Positions 6,734 to 12,563 of a DNA stretch of 19,543 nt are shown here, piece by piece; the first letter of the stretch is position 1, and every line of letters starts with the position of its first letter. Location of the stretch: contig CAVKYI010000038.1 of the NCBI GenBank assembly GCA_963660435.1, forward strand, positions 1-19,543. The letters are read 5' to 3'. Origin of the DNA: Hallerella sp963660435. GTDB lineage: Bacteria > Fibrobacterota > Fibrobacteria > Fibrobacterales > Fibrobacteraceae. Position numbers and translations under genes: made by a program. The notes under the pieces are model-generated. The model was not told the origin of the DNA. It did no database searches and saw only the letters and a list, made by a program, of their open reading frames with translations.

Positions 6734-8372
6734 CTCTAAAAATTGCTTTGGTTAAGAAAATTTGAATGAGACCAAGCGATGGCAGGAATAAACGAGCCAG
6801 CGCGAAGCGTCGCAACCAAATTTTTGAAAATTGAATTTTTAGAGGTGACCAAGAATTATTACTATAAAATCCATGCCTATTTTCAATATGGGAATGATTT
6901 ACCACATGTCCAACCTGCCAATAATACAAACCACCTTGCACATAGTAATGCACCTTCGGAGCGATACCCCGATATCTGTGTTCCGTAGAACTAAAACCAT
7001 TTCCCCCGATAATTCCCGCGACATTCGTACCATGCCAACCACCAGGAGGAGCATTCATTTCGAGTTTTTGTTTTTTCGCGATAAAATCCCAATTAGATCC
7101 GAAATATTCGGATTTCCGAATCAGCCGATTTTGCGAAACGCCATTGGAATCCAGCTCCCGAAAATCGGGATGTGAAGTATCCATGCCGGTATCGTAAAGA
7201 CCGACGATAATTCCCTCTCCGGTATAATCCTCATTTTTCAGCCATTCCGCTGTCACATTCTCTTCGCCCAACCCACGTTGCCAAGCTTCCGAATTTTGAA
7301 GTTCGGACAAGTGAATCACATTCCGGGCATTGTCATTTGCCGGCAATCCTTCCTGCTCAAGCCAAACATTTCGAATGTCTCGATTTCTCGAAAGGCAAGT
7401 ACAGACAGAAGCGGAGGAATTGAAAGGCAAAGAAGCGAGAACCGTATGATATGCATAGAACACCTCGGAAGCTCCGCACTTTTCCACAATATCCATGCAA
7501 GTCGAAACATTGATATCGGGCCAACAGTCGATATTCAATTCCAGGGACGCCGAATCTCCCCGATAATCAGATATATCTATAGGTAGAAGACTCGTATCGT
7601 TTACGGGAATCGCGTTGTAGAACGAAGCCAACTCTTCGTTCAAAATTTTTTTGGAAATACTGGAATCGGACTTGAGCAGAATAAGACTCCAACCATCGTA
7701 CACTCCGCGGTCATAAATCGAAATTCCGCGCTTTTCTAGCAGGGAAAATTCCTTAGACGAAAGAGGCATCCCCTTGAATATCCAGAACCTGCCCCGAACG
7801 GTTTCCAACGAGTATCCCGTATATTTTTCGACGGCAAAACGGGAGTTCCGTTCATCCCACAAGGGTATGTCCGCACGCCTTTTTCTGTTTAGCGGATCGT
7901 CTCCCCACAGCAAACGTCGAAAATCATCATAGACCGCCATAAAATAATTCGGTTCCAAAAAGTTTTCACTGCGCTGAAACGACGGGTCCAAGCTTCCATC
8001 CCAGGAACTCCAGTCCTTTTTATAAATCCGAAAATGAATATCAACGGAATCTCCCGACAGCAGCGGCGCATTGATTTTCAATTTTAAAACGGTATAGTCC
8101 TCAAAATAGACAGCAGACGTCGTGACAGGATAAAGCCATGTCGAATAATCGACAGAAACGGTCAGCATGCTATCCACAGGATTTGCAAAATACCGAATTT
8201 CAGGCGAAAAAATGATTTCCGAGGAAGTATTTTTGATTTTCAGGCGATACTCGGTCCAATTCCATTCCGTGCGATGGCGCTCGGTAAAAAGTTGCACAGG
8301 CAAAGAAGCGGCAACCAATGATTCCCGTAAAAAAGCAAAAAAACATACCGTCAAAAGTCCCAACCGATTCAT
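6711..8372 (-). CDS. protease fragment 1: signal peptide, CBM3-like module, catalytic Asp and His
   Basis: This 553-codon frame starts at ATG 8372 (MNRLGLLTVCFFAF, signal peptide; weak GGGG site 7-10 nt upstream) and holds catalytic D394 and H447. Genuine protease sequence ends at Y-S-N-N-S (residue 507); the next 46 codons are read from the inserted element and end at a stop at 6711. A translated product would lack the oxyanion Asn and the catalytic Ser, so it could not be a protease, though its CBM3-like module would be complete and could still be secreted. Confidence 0.75.
   Translation of the reverse strand: MNRLGLLTVCFFAFLRESLVAASLPVQLFTERHRTEWNWTEYRLKIKNTSSEIIFSPEIRYFANPVDSMLTVSVDYSTWLYPVTTSAVYFEDYTVLKLKINAPLLSGDSVDIHFRIYKKDWSSWDGSLDPSFQRSENFLEPNYFMAVYDDFRRLLWGDDPLNRKRRADIPLWDERNSRFAVEKYTGYSLETVRGRFWIFKGMPLSSKEFSLLEKRGISIYDRGVYDGWSLILLKSDSSISKKILNEELASFYNAIPVNDTSLLPIDISDYRGDSASLELNIDCWPDINVSTCMDIVEKCGASEVFYAYHTVLASLPFNSSASVCTCLSRNRDIRNVWLEQEGLPANDNARNVIHLSELQNSEAWQRGLGEENVTAEWLKNEDYTGEGIIVGLYDTGMDTSHPDFRELDSNGVSQNRLIRKSEYFGSNWDFIAKKQKLEMNAPPGGWHGTNVAGIIGGNGFSSTEHRYRGIAPKVHYYVQGGLYYWQVGHVVNHSHIENRHGFYSNNSWSPLKIQFSKIWLRRFALARLFLPSLGLIQIFLTKAIFRGDLFLYG
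6728..6850 (+). mobile_element. MITE-like element, copy B (short form, 123 bp)
   Basis: Same 17-bp terminal inverted repeats and orientation as copy A, lacking about 38 internal bases. The target duplication is AAGA at 6724-6727 and 6851-6854. It interrupts the protease gene between the catalytic His and the oxyanion Asn and adds 127 bp, shifting the frame by one. Removing it with one AAGA restores Y-S-N-N-S-F-Y-M-D-K in frame. Confidence 0.9.
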
Positions 8373-8398
8373 GCCAATGCCCCGAAAGCATCATACCA

Positions 8399-8406
8399 TA
8401 AATCTA
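8399..8406 (-). promoter_or_regulatory. candidate -10 box of the protease operon
   Basis: The minus strand reads TAGATTTA 26 nt before ATG 8372, in an AT-rich stretch. It resembles the TAAATTT boxes before other genes here, with a leader of about 20 nt. A nearer copy of the repeat element (copy C) ends about 40 bp farther upstream. A -35 element is not clear, so this is a weak call. Confidence 0.3.
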
Positions 8407-8443
8407 CATAAAAATGCGAATTTTGCAACTTTCAAATTTTTAA

Positions 8444-8565
8444 GGGAACAGCTAAAAATTGCCTGGGTCAAGAAAACTTGAACGAGACCAAGCGAATGCT
8501 GAAATGACGAACCAGCGCAAAGTGTCGCAGTCAAATTTTTGAAAAGTGAATTTTTAGAGGAGACC
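8444..8565 (+). mobile_element. MITE-like element, copy C (diverged short form, 122 bp)
   Basis: It aligns over its full length with copy B but with many substitutions, including in the left end (GGGAACAG where the others have GGTCACCT) and the right end (GGAGACC). The target duplication TTAA is still intact at 8440-8443 and 8566-8569. Its divergence marks it as the oldest copy seen. It fills most of the gap between the rplI terminator and the protease promoter and does not break a gene. Confidence 0.85.
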
Positions 8566-8573
8566 TTAAGCAT

Positions 8574-8611
8574 TTAAAACAGCGCAAGCCGCCCAGCGGG
8601 CGGCTTGCGCT
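8574..8611 (-). terminator. rho-independent terminator of rpsF-rpsR-rplI
   Basis: A 13-bp perfect GC-rich stem (8582-8594 with 8598-8610, loop 8595-8597) is followed on the minus strand by TGTTTT. It lies 20 nt after the rplI stop, between that operon and repeat copy C. Confidence 0.9.
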
Positions 8612-8630
8612 TCAAACATTCAGAACGGAA

Positions 8631-9077
8631 TTAGTCGGCCTTGACGACCCAGACCTTCACTTCCGCGGAAACGTCCCCGAAGACCTTCACGGAAACCGGA
8701 TAGACGCCGAGCTGCTTGATAGGCTCCGCGAGCGCAATCTGCGCACGAGTAACCTTCACGCCCTGCTTCGTGATTTCGTCCGCGATGTCCGCTGCGGAGA
8801 CGGAACCGTAAAGACGTTCGCCTTCGACAACGCGACGGGAGAGGTTCACGGTCACTTCGGCGAGCTTCGCCGCGACTTCGCGCGCCTTGCCCAGTTCCTT
8901 GTTGAAGAGAGCTTCCATCGCTTCGCGGTTCTCGGCAATCTTCTTCTTCGCTTCTTCCGTAGCGCGGATTGCGAGCTTTTTCGGGAAAAGGTAGTTGAGC
9001 GCGTAGCCGTTCTTTACCTTGACCACGTCCATCATGTTGCCCAGATTCGGCACATTGGCTTTTAGAATAACTTCCAT
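8631..9077 (-). CDS. rplI: 50S ribosomal protein L9
   Basis: A 148-residue protein, the usual L9 length. The N-terminal domain begins MEVILKANVPNLGNMMDVVKVKNGYALNYLFPK, which matches the L9 N-domain with its conserved G-Y-A-x-N-(Y/F)-L-x-P, followed by the long connecting helix (about residues 40-75, many Ala, Glu and Lys) and the C-terminal domain. L9 binds 23S rRNA domain V near the L1 stalk base. ATG 9077 lies behind AAGGAG with 5-nt spacing; that site overlaps the rpsR stop codon, so the genes are likely coupled. It is the last gene of the operon and is followed by a strong terminator. Confidence 0.97.
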   Translation of the reverse strand: MEVILKANVPNLGNMMDVVKVKNGYALNYLFPKKLAIRATEEAKKKIAENREAMEALFNKELGKAREVAAKLAEVTVNLSRRVVEGERLYGSVSAADIADEITKQGVKVTRAQIALAEPIKQLGVYPVSVKVFGDVSAEVKVWVVKAD

Positions 9078-9086
9078 TTTTACTCC

Positions 9087-9338
9087 TTAGCGCAACGTAT
9101 CTGCGACGAACGGCAAGATAGCCATGTGACGGGCACGCTTGATCGCTTCGACCAGCATACGCTGATACTTGGCGCTCGTACCGGAAATGCGGCGCGGGAT
9201 AATCTTGCCGCGTTCGGAAATGAAGCGGCGGAGGACCTTTTCGTCCTTGTAATCGATAAATTCGATCTTGTTCTCGGTGAACCAGCAGGTCTTCTTGCGG
9301 CGAACGCGAGAATTGTTCTTCTTGTCTTCGAAAGCCAT
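9087..9338 (-). CDS. rpsR: 30S ribosomal protein S18
   Basis: An 83-residue protein with the S18 core C-W-F-T-E-N-K-I-E-F-I-D-Y-K-D, L-R-R-F-I-S-E-R-G-K-I-I-P-R-R-I-S-G-T-S-A-K-Y-Q-R and a basic helix I-K-R-A-R-H-M-A-I-L-P-F. S18 pairs with S6 on the platform of the small subunit. The ATG shares one base with the rpsF stop (TAATG), and AAGGAG lies 10 nt upstream. Position 18 has the Cys found in zinc-ribbon-type S18s, but the other zinc ligands are not evident, so this is probably the zinc-free form. Confidence 0.97.
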   Translation of the reverse strand: MAFEDKKNNSRVRRKKTCWFTENKIEFIDYKDEKVLRRFISERGKIIPRRISGTSAKYQRMLVEAIKRARHMAILPFVADTLR

Positions 9339-9703
9339 TATTCAGCATCTCCTTCTTCAGCGTCGATCGGAGTCACGTCTTCGGTCTGGCTCAGGTTCTT
9401 GTCGTAGATAACTTCCGTCATCGGATAATCCGCGAGGGTCATCCAGCGGAGAACGTTTTCGTCGAGCTTGAAGATGTGCTCCAGCTCGGCGACCACGGAG
9501 GATTCCGCCTTGTAGTAGAAAATCACGTAGTAGCCGTGGCTCTTGTGATTGATTTCGTAAGCGAGCTTGCGCTTGCCCCAGTCGTCGCGGCGAACGATTT
9601 CGCCGGCAGCGGTAATCTTGTCGGCAAAGCTCTGCACTTCGGACGCGATCACGTCGTCGGAGAGCATGGCATCGAGGACCACCATCGTCTCGTATTGTCT
9701 CAT
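9338..9703 (-). CDS. rpsF: 30S ribosomal protein S6
   Basis: A 121-residue protein: MRQYETMVVLDAMLSDD, then the S6 core W-G-K-R-K-L-A-Y-E-I-N-H-K-S-H-G-Y-Y-V-I-F-Y-Y-K and L-D-E-N-V-L-R-W-M-T. The last 20 residues are an acidic tail (D-A-E-E-G-D-A-E). S6 binds S18 and the central domain of 16S rRNA. ATG 9703 follows AAAGGG with 5-nt spacing. The order S6-S18-L9 is conserved; the single-stranded-binding protein gene found between S6 and S18 in some bacteria is absent. In many bacteria the S6:S18 pair binds its own leader to repress the operon; a structured leader of about 60 nt is present here. Confidence 0.97.
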   Translation of the reverse strand: MRQYETMVVLDAMLSDDVIASEVQSFADKITAAGEIVRRDDWGKRKLAYEINHKSHGYYVIFYYKAESSVVAELEHIFKLDENVLRWMTLADYPMTEVIYDKNLSQTEDVTPIDAEEGDAE

Positions 9704-9723
9704 AATATCCCTTTGGACTTCAG

Positions 9724-9766
9724 CCCGTGCCCACCATGGACACAGGAGGGCCCCACTTTCATGGGG
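9724..9766 (-). promoter_or_regulatory. structured 5' leader of rpsF, possible S6:S18 autoregulatory site
   Basis: Two hairpins fold in the leader: CCCCA/TGGGG (9751-9766, loop of 6) and a 10-bp stem with a 3-base loop (9724-9746). A 20-codon frame from ATG 9762 runs through both and ends TTATGA, overlapping the rpsF start. In many bacteria, an S6:S18 leader hairpin represses this operon, but the diagnostic bulge of that motif could not be confirmed here. The folding is seen; the regulation is inferred. Confidence 0.4.
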
Positions 9767-9772
9767 AACCCA

Positions 9773-9801
9773 AATTTAGCAAAAAAGGAAAAATCCGTCA
9801 A
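9773..9801 (-). promoter_or_regulatory. rpsF operon promoter
   Basis: The minus strand shows TTGACG (9796-9801), a 17-nt spacer and TAAATT (9773-9778), followed by TG: close to the sigma-70 consensus and also readable as TAAATTTG. The -35 TTGACG contains the TGA stop of the upstream gene. Predicted transcription start is near 9764-9766, giving a leader of about 60 nt. Confidence 0.75.
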
Positions 9802-10589
9802 ATGTTCAGGACAAAGGCGAGCAAAACGGCCTCGCCCCAGGAGTTCGAGCTTTCCGAAAAGTAGTTGTGCGCAAGGAATTCGAGCACTATCCAGCCGCCG
9901 AGGAAATGGTTCTTCAGGTAGTCCCAGTGGTTCCGCAGGTTGAACCCCAGTCCGAGCGAAATCGAGAGTTGCCCGACATTCGCCACGTTGTATTCCAGAC
10001 CGCCCGCGCCGGAAAGCGCCCAGTCCCTTGCGAAACGGTAGCCCGCCCCGAATTCCAGACCGCCCGAAAAGCCGTCGAGGCCGTACTCGTTGTCGCAGCC
10101 GACCGCGCTTTTCCTTTCCTCCTCGGTCACGCCAAAGCGATTTGGCGAAGTCCCGTTCGTCTCGCGAATTTCCGAAAGGCTCGTCGTTTCGAACCCGAAA
10201 GTCGGCGAAGCGTAGAAAGAGAGATTCGAATCCGCCACGAAATGCAACCGCAAATGCGTATGGTATCTCTGGTAGATCATCGAATAGCGATCGTCGATGT
10301 CCCCCCCATACATCCGGACGGAAAATCCCGCACTCAGAAACTTCGCGTAGTAATATTCCAGGGTTCCCTGCCACTGGGCGAGCGTATTGCAGTGCTTGCC
10401 GCTCGGAAAAAGCGAGCCTAGCCCGAGCCCCACGCCGATTCCCTTCTGCTGGAAGCTCGTTTCGCGAGGAAGCGGAAAGCCTCCATCGACAACCTTCCGC
10501 GGATGAAAGAACGAGTCCCCCCCGTCGCCGGCAAACGCAAGCGGAGAGAGAAAAAGGGCAAGCGCGATTTTTCGAAAGAGGGAACGCAC
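9798..10589 (-). CDS. exported outer-membrane beta-barrel-like protein
   Basis: A 263-residue protein of unrecognised family. Residues 1-20 form a signal peptide (MRSLFRKIALALFLSPLAFA, then G-D-G-G-D). The mature part alternates hydrophobic and polar residues in Gly- and aromatic-rich strands (G-I-G-V-G-L-G-L-G, L-E-Y-Y-Y-A-K-F-L-S-A-G-F-S-V-R-M-Y, A-S-P-T-F-G-F-E-T, G-L-E-F-G-A-G-Y-R-F-A-R) and ends in V-L-L-A-F-V-L-N-I-like hydrophobic strand. This fits an outer-membrane barrel or surface protein, but no ligand or role can be named. The start is GTG 10589, five bases after a TAAATTTT box and without a ribosome site, so it may be leaderless. It stands alone between fabF's terminator and the rpsF promoter, whose -35 overlaps its stop. 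Confidence 0.7.
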   Translation of the reverse strand: MRSLFRKIALALFLSPLAFAGDGGDSFFHPRKVVDGGFPLPRETSFQQKGIGVGLGLGSLFPSGKHCNTLAQWQGTLEYYYAKFLSAGFSVRMYGGDIDDRYSMIYQRYHTHLRLHFVADSNLSFYASPTFGFETTSLSEIRETNGTSPNRFGVTEEERKSAVGCDNEYGLDGFSGGLEFGAGYRFARDWALSGAGGLEYNVANVGQLSISLGLGFNLRNHWDYLKNHFLGGWIVLEFLAHNYFSESSNSWGEAVLLAFVLNI

Positions 10590-10594
10590 GCCGA

Positions 10595-10602
10595 AAAATT
10601 TA
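10595..10602 (-). promoter_or_regulatory. putative -10 box of the outer-membrane-like gene
   Basis: TAAATTTT on the minus strand, 5 nt before the GTG at 10589. No ribosome site and no clear -35 element. It lies 10 bp past the fabF terminator stem, so it is the only visible signal for this gene. Confidence 0.45.
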
Positions 10603-10611
10603 GGAAATCCG

Positions 10612-10638
10612 AAAAAAGGCGCCCCGCAAGAGACGCCT
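10612..10638 (-). terminator. rho-independent terminator of fabF
   Basis: On the minus strand a 9-bp stem (10630-10638 with 10617-10625; two G-U pairs, loop TTGC) leads into TTTTTT. It starts 22 nt after the fabF stop. Confidence 0.85.
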
Positions 10639-10659
10639 CGTTTTCAAGTTTTCAGACAA

Positions 10660-11895
10660 TTATTTCTCGCGCCCGAAAATGACTACGCTGTTGTGACCGC
10701 CGAAGCCGAAGCTGTTCGACATCGCATAGTCGAAGCTATGCTCCACGGCACCGTCCTTGCACACGTCGAGCGTAATCGCGGGATCCTGGTTTTCGACGTT
10801 CAGCGTCCCGTGCACCTTCTGGTCGATGAGCGACTTGATGGTGATGATGCCCTCGATCGCGGACGCGGCACCGAGCATATGCCCGATCATCGATTTCGAC
10901 GAATTGATCTTCAGGTTCCGGGTGTTTCCCTTGTAGATTTCGCAAATCGCCTTGCATTCGGCGACATCCCCGAGCGGAGTCGAGGTGCCGTGCGTGTTGA
11001 TGTAGCCGACCTGCTCCGGTTCGAGTTTCGCATCGCGGAGAGCGTTCTCGATGGCGAGCTTCACCCCGGCGCCGTCTTCGCGCGGAGCGGTAATGTGGTG
11101 CGCGTCCGCGGAAAGTCCGACGCCCGCAATGGTCGCGTAGATTTTCGCCCCGCGGGCTTCCGCATGCTTCCGGCTTTCGAGAACCATCACCGCAGAGCCT
11201 TCCCCGATGACGAATCCGTCGCGGTCCCTGTCGAACGGGCGGGATGCCCTGGCCGGATCGTCGTTACGACGGGAAAGAGCGTGCATGTTCGCAAAGCCCG
11301 CAAGCGAAACCGGAGTGACCGCTTCTTCCGTTCCGCCGGCGATCATCACGTCGGCGCGTCCCAGGCGGATCTGGTCCGCGGCGGCGATAATCGCATGGTT
11401 CGACGAAGCGCAGGCGGAAGTCGTCACGAAGTTCGGTCCCATGAATCCCAGGCGAATGGAGATTTCGCCCGTCGCCATGTTCGTGATGGACATCGGGATG
11501 AAGAACGGGGAGACGCGACGCGGTCCCTTTGTCGCAAGCACCGCCGAGCCGTCATAGTAGATGTCCATGCCGCCCATGCCCGAAGCGACAATCACGCCTG
11601 CGCGGGACTTATCGACCTTTTCGAGATCGAGACCCGAACTTTCGACCGCGTGGAGAGCCGCATAGACCGCGTAGCGGATGTTCCGGGAATAGCGTTTCTG
11701 GTCGCGGGCGTTGAAGTAGGCGGAATCGTCAAACTCCTTGACTTCCGACGCGAAATGTACTTCGTAGGCGGAAGTGTCCATCTTTTCGATGTTCGACACG
11801 CCGGACTTTCCGGCGAGAATGTTCGCCCACAGCGCATCCGGAGTATTTCCGAGGGACGAGACGCAACCCATGCCCGTAATCACAACTTCTTCCAT
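10660..11895 (-). CDS. fabF: beta-ketoacyl-ACP synthase II
   Basis: A 411-residue condensing enzyme. It begins MEEVVITGMGCVSSLG and carries the active-site Cys in V-T-T-S-A-C-A-S-S-N-H, the first His in I-N-T-H-G-T-S-T-P-L-G-D and the second in S-S-K-S-M-I-G-H-M-L-G-A-A, then N-S-F-G-F-G-G-H-N near the end. FabF elongates acyl chains on acyl carrier protein with malonyl-ACP. The start was set at ATG 11895 because AAGGA lies 6 nt upstream; the ATG at 11901 abuts that site, and a longer upstream frame is not supported. It reads alone with its own terminator, and diverges from orn. No other fatty-acid genes lie in the window. Confidence 0.95.
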   Translation of the reverse strand: MEEVVITGMGCVSSLGNTPDALWANILAGKSGVSNIEKMDTSAYEVHFASEVKEFDDSAYFNARDQKRYSRNIRYAVYAALHAVESSGLDLEKVDKSRAGVIVASGMGGMDIYYDGSAVLATKGPRRVSPFFIPMSITNMATGEISIRLGFMGPNFVTTSACASSNHAIIAAADQIRLGRADVMIAGGTEEAVTPVSLAGFANMHALSRRNDDPARASRPFDRDRDGFVIGEGSAVMVLESRKHAEARGAKIYATIAGVGLSADAHHITAPREDGAGVKLAIENALRDAKLEPEQVGYINTHGTSTPLGDVAECKAICEIYKGNTRNLKINSSKSMIGHMLGAASAIEGIITIKSLIDQKVHGTLNVENQDPAITLDVCKDGAVEHSFDYAMSNSFGFGGHNSVVIFGREK

Positions 11896-11961
11896 TTTCA
11901 TTCCTTTTGTTTTGGGTGACGGACCGTCCCGAAAGACGACCGGATTTTCAAGACAACGCGT

Positions 11962-11969
11962 TAAATTTA
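11962..11969 (-). promoter_or_regulatory. putative -10 box of fabF
   Basis: TAAATTTA on the minus strand, within the AT-rich core shared with the orn promoter. The leader would be about 60 nt, with AAGGA before the start. A TTGAAT upstream at roughly 17-19 nt could be the -35. Confidence 0.45.
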
Positions 11970-11977
11970 TAAATTTG
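11970..11977 (+). promoter_or_regulatory. putative -10 box of the orn operon
   Basis: TAAATTTG on the plus strand, 7 nt before the ATG at 11985. A transcript starting at the usual distance would begin at or next to the ATG. The box directly abuts the opposite-facing fabF -10, so the two promoters probably compete for polymerase. Confidence 0.5.
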
Positions 11978-11984
11978 GAATTAA

Positions 11985-12563
11985 ATGAGTATTCAAAACA
12001 GAACCGCTCCCAATCTGGTCTGGATGGATTTGGAAATGTCCGGCCTCGACCCGGAACGCGACGTAATCCTGGAGATTGCGACAATCGTGACGGACCCGAA
12101 CCTGAAAATCCTCGGCGAAGGTCCGGTCATCGCCATCCGCCAGCCGGAAAACATACTGAACGGCATGGACGAGTGGAACACGAGGCACCATACGCAGAGC
12201 GGTCTGATTTCAAGGGTCAGGCACTCCCCCTACAGCCTCGCCGACGCGGAAGACGTCACCCTGAAATTCATCCGGCAGTTCACCGTCGGACACGACAGGG
12301 AGCACAGCGGAAACCTCCTCTGCGGGAACTCCATCACGCAGGACAGGCGCTTCCTGTATAAATACATGCCGAAGATTTCGAGCTGGCTCAACTACCGGAA
12401 CATCGACGTTTCGTCCATCAAGGAGCTTGCGTTCCGCTGGTTCCCGAACCTTTCCGAGTTCAAGAAAGAAGAGCGTCACCAGGCGCTAGACGACATTCGG
12501 GAAAGCATTGCGGAACTCGAATACTACCGAAAGACCATCTTCCATCTCGCGCCGAAAGGATGA
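11985..12563 (+). CDS. orn: oligoribonuclease (DEDDh 3'-5' exoribonuclease)
   Basis: A 192-residue protein that degrades 2-5-nt RNA and pGpG to mononucleotides. The DEDDh motifs are clear: W-M-D-L-E-M-S-G-L-D at residues about 10-20, G-N-S-I-T-Q-D-R-R-F-L in the middle, and H-Q-A-L-D-D-I near residue 165 giving the catalytic His and last Asp. Length is typical (about 180-200). The ATG is only 7 nt after a TAAATTTG box. Its stop overlaps the next start (ATGA at 12560), coupling it to the penicillin-binding protein gene. Confidence 0.95.
   Translation: MSIQNRTAPNLVWMDLEMSGLDPERDVILEIATIVTDPNLKILGEGPVIAIRQPENILNGMDEWNTRHHTQSGLISRVRHSPYSLADAEDVTLKFIRQFTVGHDREHSGNLLCGNSITQDRRFLYKYMPKISSWLNYRNIDVSSIKELAFRWFPNLSEFKKEERHQALDDIRESIAELEYYRKTIFHLAPKG

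Larger units (their letters stand above)
4457..8372 (-). pseudogene. large secreted subtilisin-like (S8) protease with CBM3-like and CUB-like domains, split by two MITE-like insertions
   Basis: Three minus-strand fragments are one gene. Deleting the elements at 6728-6850 and 4763-4923 with one 4-bp duplication each restores a single frame of 3624 bases (1207 residues). In the restored protein, residues 1-22 are a signal peptide. Residues about 30-135 resemble family 3 cellulose-binding modules (Y-R-L-K-I-K-N-T-S, E-I-R-Y-F, then R-I-Y-K-K-D-W-S-S-W-D near 115-125). The S8 domain has D394 (Y-D-T-G-M-D), H447 (H-G-T-N-V-A-G), the oxyanion N546 (A-A-A-N-A-G-G) and S805 (G-T-S-A-A-A-P). About 170 residues lie between S-S-M-G-P-T-W-D-G-R-I-K-P-D and the Ser motif, far more than usual. 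A beta-sandwich-like region follows, then a CUB-like end (residues about 1105-1207). All catalytic residues are present, but no intact product can be made. It heads the operon with the lipoprotein. Confidence 0.85.

Noticed and set aside
4757..6850. The elements acting as self-splicing introns or inteins in the protease gene
   Set aside because: They have no catalytic RNA core or protein motifs, have target duplications that an intron would not leave, and one copy sits outside any gene.
10693..11919. A 408-codon frame on the plus strand opposite fabF
   Set aside because: It is an antisense shadow in GC-rich coding DNA; fabF on the other strand has all active-site motifs.
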